Below the pieces are notes generated by a model. It did no database searches. It had not been told where the DNA came from and was given only the letters and a program-made list of their open reading frames with translations. The position numbers were made by a program, and so were the translations under genes. A stretch of DNA of 64,000 bases from Phytohabitans sp052068095 (GTDB lineage Bacteria; Actinomycetota; Actinomycetes; Mycobacteriales; Micromonosporaceae): contig NZ_JBQHDG010000012.1 in NCBI RefSeq assembly GCF_052068095.1, positions 62,001 to 126,000 of the forward strand, written 5' to 3'. This document shows, piece after piece, positions 19,001-26,862 of this stretch. Within the stretch, counting starts at the first letter, position 1. Each line of letters begins with the position of its first letter.

Positions 19001-20404
19001 CTACCTCTCGGGTCGTGGCGGGCTGGCCGGTGCGGCCGCAAGGGAGTCCGCGGTGGGCGGTGTGGGGCGGCCGGCCTTCCGTAGTACCCGGACGATCCGG
19101 TCCGGGCGCAGCAGGGAGGTCGGCTCGTCGATCAGCCCGGCCACCCGGATGAACGCGTTGGTGAGCTCGGCGTCGTGCACCGCCGCCCGCTGGTAGCGGG
19201 CGACGTAGGCGTTGATCGTGCGCACCTTGGCGGTACGCCGGCCCTCCACGCCGGGGTAGCCGAGGTCGGCGCTGGCCGAGAAGTCCCACGGCGAGTCGAT
19301 CTCGGCGGCGATGAGCCGGAAGAACTCCCGCCAGTCCGGGATCGTGCCGCGCCCCAGCAGGTCGCCCAGCACCAGCGACTCGGCCGCGGCCACGGTCATG
19401 CCCTGCGCGTAGATCGGGTTGAAGCTGCACACCGCGTCGCCGAGCACGAGGTAGCGCGCCGGAAAGCGGGTCAGGCGCTCGTAGCGGCGGCGGACGCTGG
19501 CCGGGTAGCGGAACATCACCGGGTCGTCGAGCGGCTCGCAGTCGGCGAGCACCTTGGCGATCTCGGGCACCGGGATCGAGCGTACGAACTCCAGGAAGCC
19601 CTCCGGATCGGTCGGCGGGTGGTCGCCGAGGATGCCGGTGAGCGACAGCTCCAGCCGGTTGTCGTCGCCCGGCAGGCGGTAGAAGAACGCGCCGCGCGGG
19701 TGCGACGGGGTGGCCGCCGGGATGATCGCCAGGTCGCTGCCGAACGGGTCGTACGGCGCCTGGTAGTGCCGGGTCGTGTAGGCGAGGTCGATCTTCACGC
19801 GGTCTTCGGCGGGCCGTTCGTAGCCCAGCTCCGCCAGCCACGCCGGGGTACGCGAGCCCCGCCCGGTGGCGTCGATGACGAGATCGGCCTCGATCACCTC
19901 GGGGGTGCTGCCGGGCGTCTGCTCCTGGACCAGCGCGCCGGTCACCGTGGCGCCCTCGCCGGTGGTGACCAGGCGCAGGATGTCGCGGCTCTGCATGAAC
20001 CGCACGTTGGGGATCGCCTGCACGCGCTTGCGCAGGTGGTACTCCAGCACCGGCCGGGTCGCGGGCACCGAGAGCAGCCCCGACGTCGACGGCTTGAGCC
20101 GCCGCCCGCCGAAGATCCACTGGATGTCGCCGTTGAAGTCGCCCGGCTTGACACCGGCCCGCACGAGGTCGTCCATCAGGCCGGGAAACTGCCGCTCGAA
20201 GATCTGCTGCCCCTTGGCGACGAGGCCGTGCGCGTGCCGGCCGTGCGGCACGCCCCGGCGGTACGTCGGGTTGTCGACCACCTCGTCGCGGTCGACCAGG
20301 AGCACCTCGCCGAACGCGGCGGACAGCGGCTTCGCGGCGAGCAGCGCCCCGAGGCTCGCACCGAGGACGACCACGCGGTCGCCAACCTTCGCCGGCACGG
20401 TCAC
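19001..20404 (-). CDS. FAD-dependent monooxygenase/oxidoreductase
   Basis: 467 residues from GTG 20404, whose GTGA overlaps the stop of the condensation gene. The N-terminal Rossmann motif is VVVLGASLGALLAAKPL, a variant of GxGxxG with Ala-Ser. Next come RRGVPHGRHAHGL, ADLVIDATGRGSRTPAW, and the second FAD motif LVLGDAVCSFNPIYAQGMTVAA near residue 300. The family includes PHBH-like and geranylgeranyl-reductase-like flavoproteins; this branch is common as a tailoring oxygenase in polyketide clusters. Tight coupling to an epoxide hydrolase suggests it could form the epoxide that the hydrolase opens. That pairing is inference from the operon only. Confidence 0.82.
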   Translation of the reverse strand: MTVPAKVGDRVVVLGASLGALLAAKPLSAAFGEVLLVDRDEVVDNPTYRRGVPHGRHAHGLVAKGQQIFERQFPGLMDDLVRAGVKPGDFNGDIQWIFGGRRLKPSTSGLLSVPATRPVLEYHLRKRVQAIPNVRFMQSRDILRLVTTGEGATVTGALVQEQTPGSTPEVIEADLVIDATGRGSRTPAWLAELGYERPAEDRVKIDLAYTTRHYQAPYDPFGSDLAIIPAATPSHPRGAFFYRLPGDDNRLELSLTGILGDHPPTDPEGFLEFVRSIPVPEIAKVLADCEPLDDPVMFRYPASVRRRYERLTRFPARYLVLGDAVCSFNPIYAQGMTVAAAESLVLGDLLGRGTIPDWREFFRLIAAEIDSPWDFSASADLGYPGVEGRRTAKVRTINAYVARYQRAAVHDAELTNAFIRVAGLIDEPTSLLRPDRIVRVLRKAGRPTPPTADSLAAAPASPPRPER

Positions 20405-21756
20405 CACCCCACATCCACAGTGGACAGCTGCGCGTCCGGCCGGGACAGCAGCGTCGACAGCAGCGTCAGGTAGCGCTCGACGAACACGTCGACGGTCTTC
20501 TGCTCGAAGAGATGGGCGCTGAACCCGAGCGCGCCGACGATGTCGTCGGACGGCCCGAGGTGCAGCGACCACAGCATCCCGTCGGGCATGTCCGAGCCGA
20601 CCGGCTGGGAGATGACCCGGCGCCAGATCGCCGTGTACTCGAGGTCGCCGACCCGCTCCCGCTCCATCACGAACGGCGGCTGGATGACCTGGAAGAGACA
20701 CGGCGCGACGCCGGGCGCGACCGACGCCATCAGCTCGGGCGCCTCTTGCAGCACGTGCAGCAGCGGTACCTCGTGCGAGTACGCGCCGAGGCAGGTGGCC
20801 CGGGTACGCGCGACGACGTCGCGGAAGGTGGCGGCGCCGGACAGGTCGGTGCGCAGCGGCACGAAGTTGAAGAACGAGCCGACCGTCTCCTGGAACCGGC
20901 CGTGTCCCCGGCCCGGCGTGAACGTCGGCACGGTCACGTCGTCGCTGCCGGTCCAGCGGCTCGCCATCACGTAGAACGCCGCGAGCAGCACCATGAACGG
21001 CGAGGTGTGCGTGTCGGCCGCGAGCGCGGTGGTCGCCGAACGCAGTTGGGCGTCCGTCACGAAGCGCTGCCACGTGGTGGTCGGCGTCGTGTCCGGGTCC
21101 GGGGTCCGGTCTACCGGGATCACCATGATCCGGGCGCCGGCGAGCTTGTCCCGCCAGTACGCGCGGGCCGCCTCGAGCCGCGGGCTTTCCGCCTCCGCGT
21201 GCTGGGTGGCGATGTACTCGCGGTACTGCGGCGCGGTGGACGGTGCGGGCTCCCGGCCGGCCGCCCGCTCGGCGTAGCAGTGCGCCAGATCGCGGAGGAT
21301 CACCTGCATCGACCAGGCGTCGGCGGCCGAGTGGTGGGTGGTGAGGATCAGCACGGAGTCCGTCTCGTCGAAGCGGCCCAGCGTGACGCGCAGCAGCGGC
21401 AGGTCGTGCACGGCGAGCGTGCCGGCCTCGATCTCGTTGATCAGCTCCTCGGCCCGGCGGTCCCGGTCGGCCGGGTCCACACCGGACAGATCCCGCACCT
21501 CGACCGCGGGCGGCGCGGGGTCGAGCACCCGCTGCCCGTGCTCACCGCCACGCAGCACCGAGGTGCGCAGGGCCTCGTGCCGCCCGACCACGTCCGCCAG
21601 CGCCCGGCCGAGCGCGTCGACGTCGACCCGCCCGTGTACCCGCCAGCCTTCGCCGATCAGGTAGTGCGGTCCGAAAGGGCCAGTGGCGTCACCGGTGTCG
21701 AACAGCAACAGGAACTCCTGTTGCAGGGAGAGCGGAAGGTCGTGCGAGGTGGTCAT
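20401..21756 (-). CDS. Free-standing NRPS condensation enzyme (SgcC5-like)
   Basis: 451 residues, the length of a lone C domain. The core motif is HHSAADAW (His141, His142, Asp146) with Ala147 where Gly is usual (HHxxxDG). Other C-domain blocks are LSLQQEFLLL, RHEALRTSV, VGSFFNFVPLRTD and the HEVPLLHVLQ region. In C-1027, SgcC5 joins PCP-bound beta-tyrosine to a hydroxyl of the enediyne core, forming an ester. The gene sits between the FAD oxygenase (4-base overlap) and the solute-binding-like gene (30-base gap). It is the best candidate for coupling the beta-amino acid here, because the C domain of the large NRPS is degenerate. Confidence 0.87.
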   Translation of the reverse strand: MTTSHDLPLSLQQEFLLLFDTGDATGPFGPHYLIGEGWRVHGRVDVDALGRALADVVGRHEALRTSVLRGGEHGQRVLDPAPPAVEVRDLSGVDPADRDRRAEELINEIEAGTLAVHDLPLLRVTLGRFDETDSVLILTTHHSAADAWSMQVILRDLAHCYAERAAGREPAPSTAPQYREYIATQHAEAESPRLEAARAYWRDKLAGARIMVIPVDRTPDPDTTPTTTWQRFVTDAQLRSATTALAADTHTSPFMVLLAAFYVMASRWTGSDDVTVPTFTPGRGHGRFQETVGSFFNFVPLRTDLSGAATFRDVVARTRATCLGAYSHEVPLLHVLQEAPELMASVAPGVAPCLFQVIQPPFVMERERVGDLEYTAIWRRVISQPVGSDMPDGMLWSLHLGPSDDIVGALGFSAHLFEQKTVDVFVERYLTLLSTLLSRPDAQLSTVDVGW

Positions 21757-21786
21757 GCTGCGCTCCTCATGGGTTGGATGCGGGTG

Positions 21787-23148
21787 TCAATCCACGACGA
21801 ACCGGCGCGGGCCGGGTGGCCCCGGCCGCTCGCCCAGGCAGTCGGCGTTGTACTCGTCGAGCAGGCGTTGGGCGTCCGCGGAGGCGTTCGTGAAGCTGCG
21901 CAGCGGTTCCACGCCACGCACGAGGACGTCCTCCATCGCCTGGGTCATCACGCCCTGGATGCGCGGAAACTCGCCGAGCAGCGCACCCCGCGCGGCCGGC
22001 GAGCCGTCGGTGGCCAGCAACTGGTCGATCGCCACCCGCTGGTGCGGCCGCTCGTCGAACCAGCCCTCGCCGTGCAGCAGGTCGATCGCGGTGGTGGTCA
22101 CCGGGATGAACCAGGTGGCCTTGTGCCGTTCCGCGGCCGCGTGCGGCGCGAGCAGGTGCTGGAGGAACGCGAGCGCCCCGTCCTGTACCGCCGGGTCCGG
22201 GCTGTCGGTGAGCCAGATGGCGTCGCCGCCGACGATGTTGCCGGCGTAGCGGACCTCGCCGTTGTGCGGCATCCGGCCGACGGCGACTCCGAAGCCGCGG
22301 TCGCGGCCGGCCTGGATCAGCCACTCGGCCTCGACCGACGAGCTGAGCACGAACGCGACCCGCTGCTCGGCGAACGCGACGAAGTTCTCTTCCCAGGCCC
22401 GGCCGGTGTTGTCGCCGTACGCCTGGCCGCCGATGTAGTGGTAGATCCCGTCCTGGTGCAGGCCGCGCCACCACTCGGCGAACGCCACGAGCTCGGGCGC
22501 CGCGAGGTCCACCCGCTCGGCGCGGCCCTCCCGCCCGTTGGCGTGGTCGGCGAGCAGACCACCCTGCTGCGCCACCGCCTGCTGGAAGATCCAGCCGTGG
22601 TTGGGCCAGGTGATCGCCGCCCGGCCGGTGTGTGCCAGGACCGCCTTGCCGGCGGCGGTCAGCTCGGCCCAGGTGGTCGGCAGTTCGGTCACCCCGGCGG
22701 CGGCCAGCAGGTCGGTGTTGGCGTAGAGCAGCGTGGTCGAGACCAGCGGGGGAGCGGCGAGCAGCGTGCCGCCGGCCGAGTAGTAGCCGCGCGCCGGCGC
22801 GATCACGTCGCCCGTGACGACCGGTTCGCCCAGCACCCTGGTACGCCCGTCCAGCGCGGTCTCAAGTGGACGGATCAGCGGCGCGCCGCCCGGGCCGCGC
22901 ATGTCGCGGGCCAGCTGCGTCGAGGTGTGGAAGTACTGCACCAGGGCGGGCGCCTCACCGCGGCGCGCCGCCGCGTCGACATCCGCGGGCAGGGTCTTGT
23001 AGCTGGACTCCCGGACCCGGACCTCGTAGTCGGGGTGCGCCTCGTGGAAGCTCGCCGCCAGCGCCCGGATACCACCCAGATAGTCGGGCACGGCGGGGTA
23101 GCTGGGTAGCCAGACATCGATGACGGTGCGCGCGTGGTCCAGCCTCAT
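21787..23148 (-). CDS. Solute-binding-protein-like protein without signal peptide
   Basis: 453 residues from ATG 23148 (GGAGGACC upstream). The fold pattern matches family 1 extracellular solute-binding proteins (UgpB/MalE type): VIDVWLPSYPAVPDYLGGI, YANTDLLAAAGVTELPTTWAEL, FVLSSSVEAEWLI and ALAFLQHLLAPH. There is no hydrophobic leader and no lipobox Cys, and the in-frame upstream extension adds only charged residues. No ABC permease or ATPase gene is nearby. The protein is therefore probably cytoplasmic. It might bind the metabolite or a precursor, as a sequestration or carrier protein; that is speculation. First gene of the leftward operon, divergent from the efflux pump. Confidence 0.72.
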   Translation of the reverse strand: MRLDHARTVIDVWLPSYPAVPDYLGGIRALAASFHEAHPDYEVRVRESSYKTLPADVDAAARRGEAPALVQYFHTSTQLARDMRGPGGAPLIRPLETALDGRTRVLGEPVVTGDVIAPARGYYSAGGTLLAAPPLVSTTLLYANTDLLAAAGVTELPTTWAELTAAGKAVLAHTGRAAITWPNHGWIFQQAVAQQGGLLADHANGREGRAERVDLAAPELVAFAEWWRGLHQDGIYHYIGGQAYGDNTGRAWEENFVAFAEQRVAFVLSSSVEAEWLIQAGRDRGFGVAVGRMPHNGEVRYAGNIVGGDAIWLTDSPDPAVQDGALAFLQHLLAPHAAAERHKATWFIPVTTTAIDLLHGEGWFDERPHQRVAIDQLLATDGSPAARGALLGEFPRIQGVMTQAMEDVLVRGVEPLRSFTNASADAQRLLDEYNADCLGERPGPPGPRRFVVD

Positions 23149-23344
23149 GTGACGGTCCTCCGGGCGGGCGGCGGGGGTCGCCAATAGGGTGTCCGCCGCC
23201 CGGCGGGCGGTTCATCTCCCGGCGTGCTCCGGCCGGGCACGCGCGGTGAACTGCGCACGAAGGAAGTCGTGGATGGATGTCGAAATCCAGCGGCCGGCTC
23301 CGACCCCCAGTTGAAGGGCTTAATGCCGAGAAGGGACTGACGAC
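23149..23344. promoter_or_regulatory. Divergent promoter region for the efflux pump and the condensation operon
   Basis: About 196 bases separate two divergent transcription units, so shared control is possible. The GC-rich arms CGGGCGGCGG and CCGCCGCCCG could pair (within 23161-23205). I cannot assign -35/-10 boxes. Confidence 0.45.
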
Positions 23345-24931
23345 ATGGACAACTCCGCGTCTGCGCCGCCCGCGGACCTGGCGGGGCGCAAGGAATGGAT
23401 CGGGCTGGCGGTGCTGGCGTTGCCCGCGATGCTGGTGGCGATGGACATCGGCGCGCTGTTCCTGGCACTTCCGCACCTCAGCGCCGACCTGGGAGTCTCC
23501 GGCGTCGAGCAGCTGTGGATCATAGACATCTACGGCTTCCTGCTGGCCGGCTTCCTGCTCACCATGGGCACGCTGGGCGACCGCATCGGGCGGCGCCGGC
23601 TGCTCATGATCGGCGCCACCGCGTTCACGCTCGCGTCGATCCTCGCCGCGTACGCGAACTCCGGCACCACGCTGATCATCGCGCGGGCGCTGCTCGGCGT
23701 CGCGGGCGCGACCCTGTCGCCGTCGACGCTCGCGTTGATCACCAACATGTTCCGCAACGAGAAGCAGCGCGGCATCGCGATCTCGGTCTGGGCGGCCTGC
23801 CTTTTCGGCGGCACCGCGCTCGGCCCGATCGTCGGTGGCGTGATGGTCGACCACTTCTGGTGGGGTTCGGTCTTCCTGCTCGGCGTGCCGTTCATGATCG
23901 TGCTGCTGGCCACCGGCTTCGTCCTGCTGCCGGAGTACCGCGACCCCAACGCGGGCAGGTTCGACCTGCTCAGTGTGGTGCTTTCGCTGGCCTCGATCCT
24001 GCCGATCGTGTATGGGGTGAAGGAATTCGCGGCCGGTGACTCCGACAACCCGGCCCTGGCGGCCGGCGCGATCGCGGTGGGCCTGGTGATCGGCGCGATC
24101 TTCCTACGCCGCCAGTCGCGGCTGGAGCATCCGCTGATCGACCTGAGCATGTTCCGCAACGCCTCGTTCAGCGGCGTGCTGGTCACGATGATGTTCGCGT
24201 CCGCCGCGCTGGCCGGCATCAGCCTGATGAGCACGCAGTACATCCAGAGCGTCGAGGGCCTGTCGCCGGCGGCGTCCGGCCTCTGGCAGGCACCGACGGG
24301 CCTGGGCATCGCGATCGGCACCGGGATCACGCCGATGCTGATGAAGGCCCTCAAGCCGGCCACCGCGATCATGATCGGCCTGACGATCTCGGTCGTGTCG
24401 ATGCTGCTCCTCACCCAGGCGGGCAGTTCCGGCTGGCTTGTCGCGATCGTCGTCCTGGTCGCGATCGTCGCGCTCGGCACGGGTCCGTTGTTCACCTCGG
24501 GCACCGGGATGGTGGTCGGCTCCGTCCCGCCGGAGAAGGCCGGCTCGGCCGCGTCGCTGTCCGAGACCAGCAACGTGTTCGGCTCCACGCTCGGCCTCGC
24601 GCTGCTCGGCAGTGTCGGCGCCGCCGTGTACCGCAACCAGATGGCCGACGCACCCCTCAACGACGTGCCACCCCCGGTGGCGGAGGTCGCCCGGGAAAAC
24701 GTCGCCTCGGCCACGGCGGCGGCTGACTCCCTGCCACCCGCGGCGGCCGACAACCTCGCCGACACCGCCGGCGAGGCGTTCACCACCGCGATGAACGTGG
24801 TCGCCTGGGCCGACGCGCTCCTCATCCTCGGCCTGATCGTGCTGGTCGCCCTGACGGTCCGCGGCAAGCGCGGCCAGCAGCCGGCCGAAACGCCGCAAGC
24901 CGAGGCCGTACCCACCACAGGCACCGCGTAG
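23345..24931 (+). CDS. MFS drug efflux transporter, DHA2 (14-helix) family
   Basis: 528 residues with about 14 membrane helices. Motif A is LGDRIGRRRLLMIG, the DHA2 motif C region is LLGVAGATLSPSTLALI, and the N-terminus contains the acidic residue in LVAMDIGALFLALPHL. Family members such as QacA, and SgcB and NcsA in enediyne clusters, export toxic compounds by proton antiport. It is the most obvious self-resistance gene in the window. It is monocistronic, with its own divergent promoter and a 15-bp hairpin just after the stop. The C-terminal tail is hydrophilic. Confidence 0.9.
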   Translation: MDNSASAPPADLAGRKEWIGLAVLALPAMLVAMDIGALFLALPHLSADLGVSGVEQLWIIDIYGFLLAGFLLTMGTLGDRIGRRRLLMIGATAFTLASILAAYANSGTTLIIARALLGVAGATLSPSTLALITNMFRNEKQRGIAISVWAACLFGGTALGPIVGGVMVDHFWWGSVFLLGVPFMIVLLATGFVLLPEYRDPNAGRFDLLSVVLSLASILPIVYGVKEFAAGDSDNPALAAGAIAVGLVIGAIFLRRQSRLEHPLIDLSMFRNASFSGVLVTMMFASAALAGISLMSTQYIQSVEGLSPAASGLWQAPTGLGIAIGTGITPMLMKALKPATAIMIGLTISVVSMLLLTQAGSSGWLVAIVVLVAIVALGTGPLFTSGTGMVVGSVPPEKAGSAASLSETSNVFGSTLGLALLGSVGAAVYRNQMADAPLNDVPPPVAEVARENVASATAAADSLPPAAADNLADTAGEAFTTAMNVVAWADALLILGLIVLVALTVRGKRGQQPAETPQAEAVPTTGTA

Positions 24932-24940
24932 ACCACCGCT

Positions 24941-24973
24941 TTCCGGTCCGCCCGCGACGCGGGCGGACCGGAA
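24941..24973 (+). terminator. Terminator of the efflux gene
   Basis: A perfect 15-bp stem (24941-24955 with 24959-24973) and a 3-base loop start nine bases after the stop codon. Confidence 0.8.
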
Positions 24974-25511
24974 GGCTTCCCACGGCCACCGTTGAGGTTC
25001 CCTCGACCAGGTTTCCCGGGTGCGTGTCAGCTGCGGACCGCTGCTCCCGCCGGAGACCGCTGCGGCCGGCGGCTCGCCAGGGCTCGCCGAGACCCCCGGC
25101 CTCCGCTGCCAGCTCCGCGCCGCAAGCCCACATGGCGTAGGTCCGCGGCAGCTGCGAACCCGCTGCGAGGCAAGCCATGATCATTGGCTGGCGGGCACGT
25201 CCTCCACGATCCTCGCTGACGCTCGCCGCAGGCCCTGCCCGCGGTCCGTGGTGGGGTCGGGACGTCGAGATCTAGGAGACTTGGGGTTGAAATAGCGCCC
25301 TAACTCTCCTAGATCTGGAATCTCGCCTCGCGCACACCGCCGCGGTGGTTACTCGCGGCAACGAAACCCCTGTTGCTTTCCCAGATTGCCGATCCCGCAG
25401 CGGGCATTGTGGACAAACGTCGACCACCAGCCGGTGGCGCGCAGAAGTGAGCGCGACCAGCGGCGGACGGGTGAGGCCGCGGGAGCAGCGGTCTGGACAG
25501 ATAGCCCCTCT
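24974..25511. repeat. Gene-free gap with repeat copies (R3 copy 2 and inverted R1 copy C)
   Basis: 25008-25129 repeats 15844-15967 in direct orientation. 25266-25490 is the inverted copy of 964-1233, including the 53-bp palindrome at 25266-25318. It also carries TGTGGACAAACGTCGACC and GACGGGTGAGGCCGCGGGAG, the complements of landmarks near 1073-1090 and 974-995. I see no gene in this stretch. Confidence 0.82.
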
Positions 25512-26837
25512 TCAGAGGGCTGTCGAGCCGGGGCTGGCGTCGCCGCGGAAGATGCCGGTCGGGTCGACGCGAGCGCGGACGTGGTCGGCACGGTCCACAT
25601 CGGACGGAGCTAGGTGGCGTTGGGGTTGGCGCCAGCTCTCCACGAAGGTTGGCGCTGTGCGGCCGGTGTCCCAGGGTGCGAGTGCCGAACGGATCACCGC
25701 GCAGTGTTTCTCGATCACCGCGGCCGCCTCCGGGCTGTCGGGGATCGCGTTGCCGAGGTACGAGTAGTCGGCCGCGTAGTGGTCGAGCGCCCCGCCGTCC
25801 GGGTGTGGCACGGCCAGCGCGCCGCCGAGCTGCCGCAGCTCCGCCGTGACCAGCGGCGAACCCGAGGTGGTCAAGTCGAGGAAGGTGGCCTGCCCGCGTG
25901 CGTCGAGGGCGCCGAGGAGCATGTGGTCGCCGACGATGGGCAGCGGCTCGTCGGGGCCGAGCTGGGCGCGCACCACCTCCGCCGCCGTGCACGGCATCCA
26001 CACGTCGACCACCGGCTCGGCCACCGCGCGGAGCTGGGTGAGCAGGTCGGCGAGCCCGCCCGTCGCCTCGCCCACCTCGGTCGCCGCCACGCCAATCATC
26101 GTCCCGCTCTTGAGCTCGGGCGGCACGATCGGTACGTCGGGCAGGTTGAGCACCTGGAACGCGCTGGTCACCGCCCACGGTGCGGCGTTGGCCCAGCGGG
26201 TCCAGCGGTCGAGGAGCGCTTCGGCGTGCCGCGCCGGCCAGTACGCCGAGCCGGTGACCACCGGCCGGGCCGGCGACAGGCGCAGCTCGACCGCGACCAC
26301 CACGCCGAAGCCGCCACCGCCGCCGCGCACGGCCCAGAACAGCTCCGGGTCGTTGGCCGCGTCGACCCGGCGCAGCTCGCCGTCGGCGGTGACCAGCTCG
26401 ACCGCGGTCACGCTGTTGACCGCGAGCCCGGTCTCCCGGCCGTAGACGCTGACGCCGCCGCGCAGCAGGTAACCCACCACGCCCACGTCGGCCGACGAGC
26501 CGTGCGGCGCGGCCAGGCCGTGCGGTGCGGCCGCGTCGACCACGTCGCCCCACCGGGTGCCGGCCGGGACGCGGGCGGTACGGGCGACCGGATCGATCTC
26601 CACGCCGCCGGCGAGCTCCGTGCGCAACAGGAACGCCCCGTCCATCGGCCGCGCGGCCGCCGCGCCGTGACCGGTGCTGTGCACCCGCACGGTCATGTGG
26701 TGCGACCGGGCGTACGCGATCGCGGCACGGACGTCCTCGACGGTGCGGACCGTCCGCGCCGCGGCCGGGTGTGGGCGGCCGTGGAGGTTGAACACCTGGG
26801 TGGCTTCCTCGTAGCCCTTGTCGTCCAAAATGGACAC
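25512..26837 (-). CDS. FAD-linked oxidase, berberine-bridge (BBE-like) family, mono-covalent type
   Basis: 441 residues from GTG 26837, with AGGAGG upstream. The PCMH-type FAD domain covers about residues 25-200: TVRTVEDVRAAIAYARSH, VHSTGHGAAAARP with the candidate flavinylated His, and the glycine run WAVRGGGGGFGVVVAV. The position that carries the second, cysteinyl link in bicovalent BBEs reads GSSADVGVVGYLL, so Cys is absent. The C-terminal BBE segment near residue 410-430 (DHVRARVDPTGIFR) fits. Likely an oxidase acting on an alcohol or phenolic or aromatizing a ring. It follows its BBE paralogue by 25 bases and ends just before the inverted repeat. Confidence 0.82.
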   Translation of the reverse strand: MSILDDKGYEEATQVFNLHGRPHPAAARTVRTVEDVRAAIAYARSHHMTVRVHSTGHGAAAARPMDGAFLLRTELAGGVEIDPVARTARVPAGTRWGDVVDAAAPHGLAAPHGSSADVGVVGYLLRGGVSVYGRETGLAVNSVTAVELVTADGELRRVDAANDPELFWAVRGGGGGFGVVVAVELRLSPARPVVTGSAYWPARHAEALLDRWTRWANAAPWAVTSAFQVLNLPDVPIVPPELKSGTMIGVAATEVGEATGGLADLLTQLRAVAEPVVDVWMPCTAAEVVRAQLGPDEPLPIVGDHMLLGALDARGQATFLDLTTSGSPLVTAELRQLGGALAVPHPDGGALDHYAADYSYLGNAIPDSPEAAAVIEKHCAVIRSALAPWDTGRTAPTFVESWRQPQRHLAPSDVDRADHVRARVDPTGIFRGDASPGSTAL

Positions 26838-26862
26838 GTCGCGTTCCTCCTCTGTGGACGGC

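Noticed and set aside
25309..26553. 414-residue minus-strand frame overlapping the BBE-like gene
   Set aside because: Out of frame with the oxidase and Arg/Gly-rich; its tail reads through repeat DNA.
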